NCBI GenBank assembly: GCA_034722035.1
Contig: JAYENK010000008.1
Location: forward strand, 1 to 23,382
Length of the DNA stretch: 23,382 nt
Direction: 5' to 3'
Origin: JAYENK01 sp034722035
GTDB lineage: Bacteria > Patescibacteriota > Patescibacteriia > Patescibacteriales > UBA12075
A program made the position numbers and the translations under genes. Shown here piece after piece: positions 14,844 to 22,193 of this stretch; position 1 is the first letter of the stretch, and every line of letters starts with the position of its first letter. The notes below the pieces were generated by a model that did no database searches, was not told the origin of the DNA, and was given only the letters and a program-made list of their open reading frames with translations.

Positions 14844-14943
14844 AATTTTCAATTTCTAAACAATTTTCAATTTTTTAATGATTAAATCTAAAAATTAATT
14901 CATTAAAAATTATTTGAAAATTAGAAATTGAAAATTGAAAATT
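14844..14943. repeat. AT-rich inverted repeat, AATTTTCAATTT family, copy A
   Basis: Arms at about 14844-14881 and 14900-14943 are imperfect complements made of repeated AATTTTCAATTT units, ending in TTTTTAATGA and TCATTAAAAA at the centre. It fills the gap between the Hsp20 and cohesin genes. A related element lies at 17256-17379. Confidence 0.75.
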
Positions 14944-15394
14944 ATTTTTCTGTATTAACCACAATCTTCTTCTTCCCGCTGGTTTGCAGTCTGAGCAAAG
15001 GCAATGTAAGAATCAAAATTCCTTTTTTAAACTTAGCCTTAACCTCGGCTACGTTGACTTCTTGCGGTAAAATAATCTGCCGATAAAACGCTCCCCAGTG
15101 ACATTCCTGGCGCAAGTGTTTTTTTTCTTCTTCACCCAATAGTGCGTCGCTCGGCATATCTCGCTTGCCCTGAATTGTTACCACATCATTTTCATTTTCA
15201 ATTGATATATCAAGATCTTTTACTTCAACTCCAGGAATTGGTGCAATTATAATAATTGCTTCGCTTGATTGCAAAATATCAACATCCAGCTGCAAAAACC
15301 CGGACGCTTTTTGTTCTTTTTGCAATTCTTTCGCTTCAAGCTCCTGCCCTTCCGCCTGATCGACTTTAACTTTTAATTTATCCAAAAAACTCAT
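14942..15394 (-). CDS. Small heat shock protein, Hsp20/alpha-crystallin family
   Basis: A 150-residue ATP-independent chaperone that holds unfolding proteins. The alpha-crystallin domain spans about 35-133 (IIIIAPIPGVEVKDLDISIE, then VVTIQGKRD, CHWGAFYRQIILPQEVN) and ends in the conserved KGILILTLP (124-132). A short C-terminal tail lacks a clear IXI motif, though IVV near the end may substitute. No signal peptide, so cytoplasmic, although its neighbours are surface proteins. It has its own promoter, so co-location may be incidental. Confidence 0.92.
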   Translation of the reverse strand: MSFLDKLKVKVDQAEGQELEAKELQKEQKASGFLQLDVDILQSSEAIIIIAPIPGVEVKDLDISIENENDVVTIQGKRDMPSDALLGEEEKKHLRQECHWGAFYRQIILPQEVNVAEVKAKFKKGILILTLPLLRLQTSGKKKIVVNTEK

Positions 15395-15430
15395 ATATAT
15401 TTAATTAAGAATTAAAAATTTCTTAAATAT

Positions 15431-15459
15431 ATTATAACACATCTTTAAATTAATAACAA
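15431..15459 (-). promoter_or_regulatory. Hsp20 promoter
   Basis: On the minus strand TTGTTA (15459-15454), 17-base spacer, TATAAT (15436-15431). Transcription should start near 15424, about 30 bases before the ATG at 15394. No CIRCE element or other heat-shock operator is visible nearby. Confidence 0.65.
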
Positions 15460-15482
15460 AATAAAATAATTTTTAATTAATA

Positions 15483-17243
15483 TCAGCCTGTCCAATAAAA
15501 CATCATTATGCTAAAATCAGTTAAATTTACGTCCCCATCATCGTTTTGGTCAGCGCAAGCGTCCGCTGTGCCCCAATGATAAAGCAATATAGAAAAATCG
15601 GTTAAGTTCACCCGTCCGTCTCCGTTAAGGTCGGCTCCGGCGCAAATCTCGCCATCTTCTTCCAGGGCTTGTCCGATTGCGATTGCTTGTACTGAGCTAA
15701 AATCACTCTCACCAATGGTTTCCAAAACTGTTTTTACTTTAATGTAATACTCACCCTGCTCCAGACCGGAAGTGCTCAGCGCAAGCGAATATTTCCCGTC
15801 ACTTAAAACGGCAGTGGTGGCAACCGTTGCCTCTTCTTCGCTGGGGCTTGGTATATCTTTGGGATAAAGCCAAGCTTCTATAATTTTACCGGGAACACTA
15901 TAGCCACTCAAAGAAACGGCTTGCCCAAGCGCCACCTCTTTGCTCGCCACATTAAGTGTTGGTGACAAAATAATTTCCGATACTGTTGTTTGCGTACCTT
16001 CATCAATCCAAAAAGTAGTGGAAAAAGTACCGGATTTATTTTGATCAGCGTCACTGGACCAAAGACTAAAAGTATAAACCCCTTGTTCCAAGTCCTCAAC
16101 AAAAGCACCAAACTCGGCTCCGGTATTTGCAATTGCTTTACCAATATCCACTCCGTCTTTCAAAATTGTCACTTCACGCGAAGGATAGCCCCAACCGCTA
16201 AGCACCACTCCCGGTAGTCCGGGCAAAGGCGGATAAGGCAAATAGTTGCTATAATCTCGCCCCTGATCTTGTCCACCCCCGCCACCGGAACCACCGCCAC
16301 TTCCACCGCCACCCGGCCCGGGATCACCATGTTCTTCGCCCTCTTCACCTTCTTGACCGGATATTTCAAATTGAATCAAATAGTCAGTCGTATCATTGAC
16401 CGCAAATAAATCTTGGCAACGAATGTAATAAATATAAGAGTCTCCACTGTTTAAACCGGATATTATAATTGAATGAAAATATGCTCCGGTAAAAGAAAAA
16501 TCATTTGTCATTAAATCGTAAGATGTACTCGCAGTCATCGAATAACGACAAGAAGCGGGATAATTCGTATTTAAAGACATCTGCGTATTGGTTGTGCCAT
16601 AAGTCAAAACACCATCAGGCTTACCATTGGATCTTATTCTAACCGCACTCCCTCTAAGCGATACCGGTTCAATCATTACAAGCGCAATATCAATTTTTTC
16701 TAAAGTTTTGTTTTTGTTGTCTCTTGTTTGAACTTCTATATATTGAACACCGGTTGTAGTTGCATTTAAAATTTGATTGGTGCCGGTAGCGCCAAAACCG
16801 GCGTTTAAACCGATTTCCAAATTAACATAAGTATTGGTGGCAATACCATAGCTAGAATTCAAAACAAGTTCAATTTGCTCAAGCGTGCTTGTACCGGCAC
16901 CGGATATGGACATAAATACTCCGTCGTTGACTGTGCTAGTTGCATTAGAAAGAGAGCGATCAGTAAAAATGCCGTTTCTAGTAGAGGAGGTAGCCAAATC
17001 AAAATCCTCATAATCAAACGCCCCTATCACAGAAAAATCTTCACTTTTGGGCATAATTATAATTTTACCACCGGGAGGAATCGCTTCACCCAAACGAAAA
17101 GAAAAAATGTGATCACTGGGATAGCTAGGCCAAGAAACCGAAATAGTATCGCTAATCGGCGAAAGCGCGATTGCGGGTACAGGAAAACTGATTATAATTA
17201 TAATCAATGATATAAGTATTTTTTTGCTTAATTTAAGAAACAC
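15483..17243 (-). CDS. Secreted dockerin-bearing surface protein
   Basis: A 586-residue exported protein starting at GTG 17243. Signal peptide 1-26 (ends PVPAIA). Residues about 28-290 are beta-rich and of no recognised family. A low-complexity Glu-then-Gly-rich linker (about 293-330, with GGGGSGGGSGGGGG) separates two Ig-like domains (about 340-425 and 430-525). The C-terminus (about 534-586) is a type I dockerin with two calcium loops, DLNGDGRVNLTD and DQNDDGDVNLTD, each followed by FSI and a hydrophobic stretch. The stop is TGA, the only one among the full-length genes here. There is no membrane anchor, so attachment through the cohesin protein encoded two genes downstream is the simplest idea. 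No catalytic domain is recognised. Confidence 0.88.
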   Translation of the reverse strand: MFLKLSKKILISLIIIIISFPVPAIALSPISDTISVSWPSYPSDHIFSFRLGEAIPPGGKIIIMPKSEDFSVIGAFDYEDFDLATSSTRNGIFTDRSLSNATSTVNDGVFMSISGAGTSTLEQIELVLNSSYGIATNTYVNLEIGLNAGFGATGTNQILNATTTGVQYIEVQTRDNKNKTLEKIDIALVMIEPVSLRGSAVRIRSNGKPDGVLTYGTTNTQMSLNTNYPASCRYSMTASTSYDLMTNDFSFTGAYFHSIIISGLNSGDSYIYYIRCQDLFAVNDTTDYLIQFEISGQEGEEGEEHGDPGPGGGGSGGGSGGGGGQDQGRDYSNYLPYPPLPGLPGVVLSGWGYPSREVTILKDGVDIGKAIANTGAEFGAFVEDLEQGVYTFSLWSSDADQNKSGTFSTTFWIDEGTQTTVSEIILSPTLNVASKEVALGQAVSLSGYSVPGKIIEAWLYPKDIPSPSEEEATVATTAVLSDGKYSLALSTSGLEQGEYYIKVKTVLETIGESDFSSVQAIAIGQALEEDGEICAGADLNGDGRVNLTDFSILLYHWGTADACADQNDDGDVNLTDFSIMMFYWTG

Positions 17244-17255
17244 AAAATTAATTTC

Positions 17256-17379
17256 TAATTTTCAATTTTCAATTTTCAAACAATTTTCAATGTTATTAAT
17301 GATGTAATATTTAAAACATTAATACATTAAGAAATTAAATCATTATTTGAAAATTGAAAATTATAAATTGAAAATTATT
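17256..17379. repeat. AT-rich inverted repeat, AATTTTCAATTT family, copy B
   Basis: Repeated AATTTTCAATTTTCAA units (17256-17312) face their complements (17336-17379) across an AT-rich centre with TTAATGATG and ACATTAATACATTAA. It fills the gap between the SUMF1-like and dockerin genes and shares its unit with the element at 14844-14943. Shorter relatives (AATTTTTAATTTATAATT) lie at 21146-21197 and 22164-22193. Confidence 0.7.
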
Positions 17380-17380
17380 A

Positions 17381-18229
17381 CTACTTAACACACCGAAACC
17401 CAATGCCGGTACCGGCAAAATCAAGCGGTGCGACTAGGTACATTGCATAAATTCCGGCGTCTGCTTTATTGGCCCAATAACCGCCCCGAGCGACACCGCG
17501 AACTTTAGTATGTTTGATCCAAAGATAATCACGATTATTATTGTCATCATAATCCTCAAAACTAGTTTTAACCGGTAGTCCATCGCTGTTTACTGACAAG
17601 ATATAACCTTCTTCCGGCAATTTTTGCCCGTCAATTTCTCCTTCATGCAAATTCCCGCTTACCCATTCCCAAACATTGCCGACCATATCCATCGCCCCCA
17701 TCCCTGACTGGCAATTAACACCACTTCCGGTAAGCCCGGGTTGATCATCCCAATTATTGTTAACCTGACAATCATTTCCGGCCCAGCCATGATTTGGATC
17801 TGGCGTTCCGAGCGAAGCTTGATACCATTCCTTACTGCTAGCCAAACGTTTGCCGGCTTTGGCACAGACAGCCGCCGCTTGCGACTGCGACACATAACGC
17901 CAAGGCAATTTCCCTTCTTCGCTTACCGGTTTACAGGTAATAGCATTTAAATTTTCATTGGTCTTTTTTTGATTGTCTATCTCAACATAAGGACATTCCT
18001 CTCCGGGAGAGGCTTCGTATTTATCGATACAAAATCCACCTGTTTCGCTCAACACATGCACCATCCCCTCTTCACACAAACCCTCACTTTCACCAAAAAT
18101 TATCTTCCCCAAAATAGATTCGGACATATTATTGTAATTTTCGCTCGCATCAATCGACAAAGCAACCAAAAACACAGCTAAAACACCAATAACAAGAGAT
18201 TTAAATATTTTTAAAATTATTTTGAGCAT
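17381..18229 (-). CDS. Exported SUMF1/FGE-fold protein lacking the FGE active-site cysteines, paralogue 1
   Basis: A 282-residue protein with an N-terminal membrane helix or signal (about 10-28) and a formylglycine-generating-enzyme (C-type lectin-like) domain at about 50-282. Hallmarks: GFCIDKYEASPGEECPY, PWRYVSQSQAAAVCAKAGKRL, MDMVGNVWEWVSG, RGVARGGYW and the terminal GIGFRC. Eight cysteines (52, 67, 79, 99, 122, 154, 173, 280) recur at matching places in paralogue 2, which suggests disulfides. The segment after GGYW, where true FGE enzymes carry the catalytic Cys pair, has none (YWANKADAGIYAMYLVAP), so the domain is probably a binding or structural scaffold. GGAG lies ahead of the start, inside the end of the 123-residue gene two bases upstream, so the two are translationally coupled. 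Confidence 0.85.
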   Translation of the reverse strand: MLKIILKIFKSLVIGVLAVFLVALSIDASENYNNMSESILGKIIFGESEGLCEEGMVHVLSETGGFCIDKYEASPGEECPYVEIDNQKKTNENLNAITCKPVSEEGKLPWRYVSQSQAAAVCAKAGKRLASSKEWYQASLGTPDPNHGWAGNDCQVNNNWDDQPGLTGSGVNCQSGMGAMDMVGNVWEWVSGNLHEGEIDGQKLPEEGYILSVNSDGLPVKTSFEDYDDNNNRDYLWIKHTKVRGVARGGYWANKADAGIYAMYLVAPLDFAGTGIGFRCVK

Positions 18230-18231
18230 AC

Positions 18232-18603
18232 TTATTCTCTCCGCCTTCTTTTTGCGTCCAAATAAAAATTTAATAAAATCAATAAAAATAAAACCGCGAT
18301 ACCGCCGGCGATGCCGTATAGCAATATTTGCTCACGATTTTTGGAAAGCTCTACTTCATGCTTAAGTAAATTCTGTTCACGTTCGTCCAGTTCAGCCTCA
18401 CGTGCTTTTAATTGCAATGCGAGCTTGTTCATCGGATTTTCCGGCACACTCGTGCTCATACCAATTGCGGAGCCAAATTTAGCTCCTAAAAAATAGCTCA
18501 TGCTGATAGGGTTAACATCGGCAATATGCAAAAAAGAAAGCACTATCAAAGCAAACAAAACAATCCTAATGCTATGAATAAAATGGATGATATGTTTAAA
18601 CAT
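18232..18603 (-). CDS. Small two-helix membrane protein with a coiled coil, between the SUMF1 paralogues
   Basis: A 123-residue protein of unknown family. A first membrane helix or signal (about 12-30, RIVLFALIVLSFLHIADV), a predicted outer coiled coil (about 58-92, KLALQLKAREAELDEREQNL and onward), and a second membrane helix (94-116) ending in RRRRE on the inside. The stop lies two bases before the start of SUMF1 paralogue 1. A TATAAT box (18617-18612) lies eight bases before the ATG, so the message may begin almost at the start codon. The position suggests a partner or membrane anchor for the SUMF1-fold proteins. Confidence 0.75.
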   Translation of the reverse strand: MFKHIIHFIHSIRIVLFALIVLSFLHIADVNPISMSYFLGAKFGSAIGMSTSVPENPMNKLALQLKAREAELDEREQNLLKHEVELSKNREQILLYGIAGGIAVLFLLILLNFYLDAKRRRRE

Positions 18604-18619
18604 AAAATTTTATTATAAT

Positions 18620-19438
18620 TTATTTGGCACAGCGAAAACCAATTCCTTTGCCGGTATATGACGGTTCAACTACCACATATAATGAATATTGCCCGGCCTT
18701 GCCTTTGTTTCCCCAATAACCGCCGCGCGCTACCCCGCGCACGCCTTTTTCTGTCAACCAAAGATGGTCATTATAATAATTCGGATCAGGGTCATCTTCG
18801 GTTTTTACCGGCATCGCTCCCGTGTCCATGCCTTTTATATAGCCTGATGACGGCAATTCGCGCCCTTCATACTCGCCATCACTAACCGTACCTCGCACCC
18901 ACTCCCAAACATTGCCAATCATATCAAAAGCACCGGCCGCAGACACACAATTAATTCCGAATCCGGTTTTGCCGGGCTGATCAAGCCAATTATCATCAAC
19001 CTGGCAATCGTCCGTATTCCAATCGGACAAGAGATCCGGTGTACCAAGTGCGGCAGCGAACCATTCTTCGTTTGTTGGTAAACGCTTTCCGGCCTTGGCA
19101 CAAGCCAGAGCGGCCTGATCTTGCGAAATAAAACGCCAGGGAATTTTTCCTATTTTAGAAACCGGCTCACATTTTTTTTCATTAACATTAAAACGGGTAT
19201 CGCTTTGGCTACTAGGCTCAATGTAAGGACAATCTTCTCCGGCTGACACCTCGTATTTATCAATACAAAATCCACCACCCGGAGCTACTACATAAACCAT
19301 ATCAACCCCGCAACCGTTATTTTTCTTGTCAATAGCATTGTCCCCGGAAAACTGGTCGGCCGCTTTAATCCCAAGCGTAGTAAGCGCCACCGCAAGTGTT
19401 ACCACAATAATTTCTTTTTTACCAATCAATTTTGACAT
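18620..19438 (-). CDS. Exported SUMF1/FGE-fold protein lacking the FGE active-site cysteines, paralogue 2
   Basis: A 272-residue paralogue of the protein at 17381-18229. N-terminal signal or anchor (about 8-27, KEIIVVTLAVALTTLGIKAA). SUMF1 domain from about 43: GFCIDKYEVSAGEDCPYIE, PWRFISQDQAALACAKAGKR, FDMIGNVWEWVRG, RGVARGGYW and GIGFRC at the end. Eight cysteines (43, 58, 70, 90, 113, 145, 164, 270) match those of the other copy. The catalytic Cys pair is again absent (YWGNKGKAGQYSLYVVVEP). The two copies are strongly alike in the framework and differ most in 185-235 and just after GGYW, the exposed face of the fold. This suggests different ligands or an outward-facing heterodimer. A GC-rich palindrome precedes the gene. 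Confidence 0.85.
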   Translation of the reverse strand: MSKLIGKKEIIVVTLAVALTTLGIKAADQFSGDNAIDKKNNGCGVDMVYVVAPGGGFCIDKYEVSAGEDCPYIEPSSQSDTRFNVNEKKCEPVSKIGKIPWRFISQDQAALACAKAGKRLPTNEEWFAAALGTPDLLSDWNTDDCQVDDNWLDQPGKTGFGINCVSAAGAFDMIGNVWEWVRGTVSDGEYEGRELPSSGYIKGMDTGAMPVKTEDDPDPNYYNDHLWLTEKGVRGVARGGYWGNKGKAGQYSLYVVVEPSYTGKGIGFRCAK

Positions 19439-19452
19439 AAAATATCTATTAC

Positions 19453-19531
19453 CCCCTCCTAACCTCCCCCTTCAAACAAGGGTGAGGAACTTTTCCCCCT
19501 CTCCTTGCGAAGGAGAGGGCTGGGGTGAGGT
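19453..19531. repeat. GC-rich double-hairpin intergenic element
   Basis: Two hairpins in series. CCTC-CCCTT (19463-19472) folds against AAGGG-GAGG (19478-19487). CCCTCTCCTT (19497-19506) pairs perfectly with AAGGAGAGGG (19510-19519) around a 3-base loop. The end reads CTGGGGTGAGGT. GC content is far above the local level. The look is that of widely dispersed bacterial palindromic repeats whose minus strand reads ACCTCACCCCAGCCCTCTCC. It reaches the stop codon of the LytR_C protein gene. Confidence 0.8.
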
Positions 19532-21145
19532 CTAAAATTCTTTGCCTACAATTATTGTGACTCCATCGGTTTCATCAACTAGCTCCAACTCAATCTCGCC
19601 CGTAAACAGTTCTTTGATTTTCTCGGCACTTAGCTTGTTTTTTTCGCTATATTTAATTACAGTATTTTGATAATTAAAATTGTCCGCATTCCCTGTTTCA
19701 AGTATATTAAATCCGGCTTTATCTAATAATTTTTCTGCTCTACCGGCCGCGCCAGACACACCACCACCGTTCAAAACTATCAAATCCGGCAATACTACTA
19801 TTGCTTCTTCACTTTCTTCTAACTCTTCCATACTGCTGGTCGCTAAATCATTTTTTGTATCAAACTCAGGGCTAGTAGTACTAGTTTCAATCTCTAACTC
19901 CGGCTCAATTACTTCTGCTTCATAATTTTTAGTTTCTGATATATTTTCTTTTAGCTCAGTTTGGTCTAAGGAAAGCATTTTATAGACCATTACAGCACCA
20001 ATAATTAAAATTATAAAAATTATAAAACAGAGTATCCGCTTAAAGCTTTTCCAGCCAAATTTCTTATTTTTTACTTTATCACTTGATTTATTATTTTTTA
20101 GATCGACTATCACTGAATCACTGCTCCCATTTTCTTTGGGCACAATCGTAACCCCGGATTTTACCCTTTTATCCGGACGAACTACTCCGGCCATCTGCTC
20201 GGTATCACGAATCGCTCTTTTAATGGAACGACGGACCAAAATATAAATAATAGATAAAAGCAAAAAGACAGAAACAATTATAAGACCAAGTGGCTTCCAT
20301 AAAATTATCCAAAAATAACGCGTACCGGTCAAAGTTTCTCTGGCTTTGTCGCCATAAGCCAAAATAAGTTCGGCCCGATATCGTCCCATATCCATAAGCC
20401 CGATGTCTTCCTGCCAATCAAAATTCCAGGTTCGAATGTCTCCGGGTAAAACATTGCCAAATTCGCTTAAATGATTAATTTTGATTCCAAACACGTTTTT
20501 ATCCCACATATCAAACACACGAATTTCGCCCTGAGGCTGAACATGAACATTTCCCAAATTTTCAAAACGAATCTTAAAGTCAACTTTTCCCTGCCCATAA
20601 ATTGTTTTATCGGTAGAAAATTCACGAATTTGTCCATTTTCATTAACATCTCCCGATACATTCAACATTAATAGAGTGGAAATCAAAGAAGAAACCTTGA
20701 TTGAGGCCCCGCTTATTTTCCCTTCAGGCGGTCTGGTTCCCACCAAAATAGCGGCATAATGCCCGCCGGGCGCGGCTGTCTCCGGCACTGCCACAATAAA
20801 AGGCACTTCATAGCTCTTACCGGGGACAATATCAATGCTATCTTCGGGCAAATTGATCCACCGACTCAAAAGATAGTCTGCTTCATCTTCATTCCCTTCA
20901 GCCTCAATAAAAGTAACAGTCCCGTCTTCACCATTTCCCTTAAAATCAATTGCTTGTACATATACGGTAATTTCTTCGGTATTATTATTCACTACCTTCA
21001 CCGTACTCTTCCACAATTGCCCGGGACTGATATTGCTTTTGATAAGCGGCGGCGTAACAGACAAAGCCAAAGAACCAGGCGCGGCCGAGGCGGGCAGGAT
21101 TATGAGATTAAAAAGGAATATTAGAGTTATAATTTTGTGGAACAT
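19532..21145 (-). CDS. Envelope protein: DUF916-like ectodomain, two membrane helices and LytR_C domain
   Basis: A 537-residue protein. Signal peptide 1-21. A DUF916-like (WxL-interacting type) pair of beta-sandwich domains at about 25-275, with PGGHYAAILVGTRPP (126-140) and IRFENLGNVHVQPQGEI (192-208). Membrane helix 1 at about 280-304, a basic cytoplasmic loop (305-369), helix 2 at 370-391, then an acidic linker (400-450) and a LytR C-terminal domain (about 452-537: LIVLNGGGVSGAAGRAEKLL, AGFNILETGNADN, IIVGKEF). The topology puts both the sandwich and the LytR_C domain outside. LytR_C domains occur on LCP enzymes that attach glycopolymers to the wall. No LCP catalytic domain is present here. 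First two homologues lie upstream, in the same orientation. Confidence 0.82.
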   Translation of the reverse strand: MFHKIITLIFLFNLIILPASAAPGSLALSVTPPLIKSNISPGQLWKSTVKVVNNNTEEITVYVQAIDFKGNGEDGTVTFIEAEGNEDEADYLLSRWINLPEDSIDIVPGKSYEVPFIVAVPETAAPGGHYAAILVGTRPPEGKISGASIKVSSLISTLLMLNVSGDVNENGQIREFSTDKTIYGQGKVDFKIRFENLGNVHVQPQGEIRVFDMWDKNVFGIKINHLSEFGNVLPGDIRTWNFDWQEDIGLMDMGRYRAELILAYGDKARETLTGTRYFWIILWKPLGLIIVSVFLLLSIIYILVRRSIKRAIRDTEQMAGVVRPDKRVKSGVTIVPKENGSSDSVIVDLKNNKSSDKVKNKKFGWKSFKRILCFIIFIILIIGAVMVYKMLSLDQTELKENISETKNYEAEVIEPELEIETSTTSPEFDTKNDLATSSMEELEESEEAIVVLPDLIVLNGGGVSGAAGRAEKLLDKAGFNILETGNADNFNYQNTVIKYSEKNKLSAEKIKELFTGEIELELVDETDGVTIIVGKEF

Positions 21146-21197
21146 GTTTTGAACAATTTTTAATTTTTAATTTATAATTTATAATTTATAAATTTTA

Positions 21198-22163
21198 TTA
21201 TTTCCCCCGCAAATTAATCACTCCTGGTCCATCGCTATGCGGGTGGGGGTCGGCTACTTGATGATGACTAAAACCTTTTTTGAATAATATGATTAATAAT
21301 ATCAATAAAAGTAAGAATAAAATTACTACAAAAGAAAGTAAAATCCACCAAGGTAAATACCAAAAATAAATCGTATCCATTAACTCATGTTCATCTTGAC
21401 CGTATTTTACTTCAATTTTTGCCTTATACTTGCCTGCGCCTTTAATGTCAATCCAATTAACAAACTCGCTCGCTTCCATTCCCGGTGACAGGGCCCGATT
21501 TTCATTGTTAACTTCTAACTCGGCCACAACTTGTCCGCGCCGATCAAAAATATATATCTTGCCGGAAGGAAAAATATCACGATTGCCAAAATTGTTTAGA
21601 CCAAGGTCAAAAACAATTTCCGGCTTAATATAAATATTTTTACCGGTTTCAAATTTAATAATTTGCGCCTTCTCTACAATATTTTCCTCGATATTATAGC
21701 TTAAAAATATTTGCCCAAAATCACGTTTCTTTGCTTTGCGCTCAGCCGCATATCTATCCGGCGCGTTCACAATCGCAAGCGAAGCGTAGCGCTGTCCCGG
21801 CAAAGCATAAAGACTTACTTTTACCTCCAGCTCTTTGATTGTGCTCTCGCCCGGCTGAAGCTCAATCACGCCATGCGTAATTTTAATCCATTTTCTAAGT
21901 GACACGGCCCGATCCAAATCCTTAGTGCTGCTTGCCTGGCTTCCGTCCGCGTTAACTTCGCTCACTACCGCATAAAGCTCAACTTTTCGTTCGGTATTAT
22001 TGCTAATACTAATTTCATAATCAAAAATATCCCGCTTCATCGCGGTTTCATTGATTATTTTCGGACTGATTACAATGCCAGACTGCGCCTGCGCTGTGTT
22101 TGATACGGACAGTGCGATTGTCAACAAAAATAATGATAATAATATTTTTCTTGTATTAAGCAC
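21198..22163 (-). CDS. Envelope protein with DUF916-like ectodomain and His-rich cytoplasmic tail
   Basis: A 321-residue relative of its two neighbours, starting at GTG 22163. Signal peptide 1-26 (ends NTAQAQ). Beta-sandwich ectodomain at about 28-262; the conserved family turn is LPGQRYASLAIVNAP (121-135) and the second domain has LGLNNFGNRDIFPSGKI. One membrane helix (270-295) follows the YFWYLPWWILL motif shared with the other two copies (FWIILWKP, FWIVPWRI). The short tail holds five His residues in HHQVADPHPHSDG, a possible metal site. It is the most divergent of the three. Gaps to neighbours (52 and 30 bases) suggest an operon. Confidence 0.78.
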   Translation of the reverse strand: MLNTRKILLSLFLLTIALSVSNTAQAQSGIVISPKIINETAMKRDIFDYEISISNNTERKVELYAVVSEVNADGSQASSTKDLDRAVSLRKWIKITHGVIELQPGESTIKELEVKVSLYALPGQRYASLAIVNAPDRYAAERKAKKRDFGQIFLSYNIEENIVEKAQIIKFETGKNIYIKPEIVFDLGLNNFGNRDIFPSGKIYIFDRRGQVVAELEVNNENRALSPGMEASEFVNWIDIKGAGKYKAKIEVKYGQDEHELMDTIYFWYLPWWILLSFVVILFLLLLILLIILFKKGFSHHQVADPHPHSDGPGVINLRGK

Positions 22164-22193
22164 TAAGTAATTAAAAATTAAAAATTAACAAAT

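Noticed and set aside
15483..15485. TGA recoded as glycine, as in some CPR lineages
   Set aside because: The dockerin frame ends here right after the second calcium repeat, where dockerins normally end, and read-through would add only two codons. No other in-frame TGA appears inside genes.
13139..16217. Several plus-strand ORFs of 60-110 codons across the cohesin and dockerin genes
   Set aside because: They are antisense shadows with Ser/Leu-rich translation typical of reversed coding sequence and have no promoter.
17381..19438. SUMF1-fold genes as targets of a diversity-generating retroelement
   Set aside because: DGR target proteins in CPR often have this fold, but there is no reverse transcriptase, no template repeat, and the DNA differences between the two copies are not limited to adenine positions.
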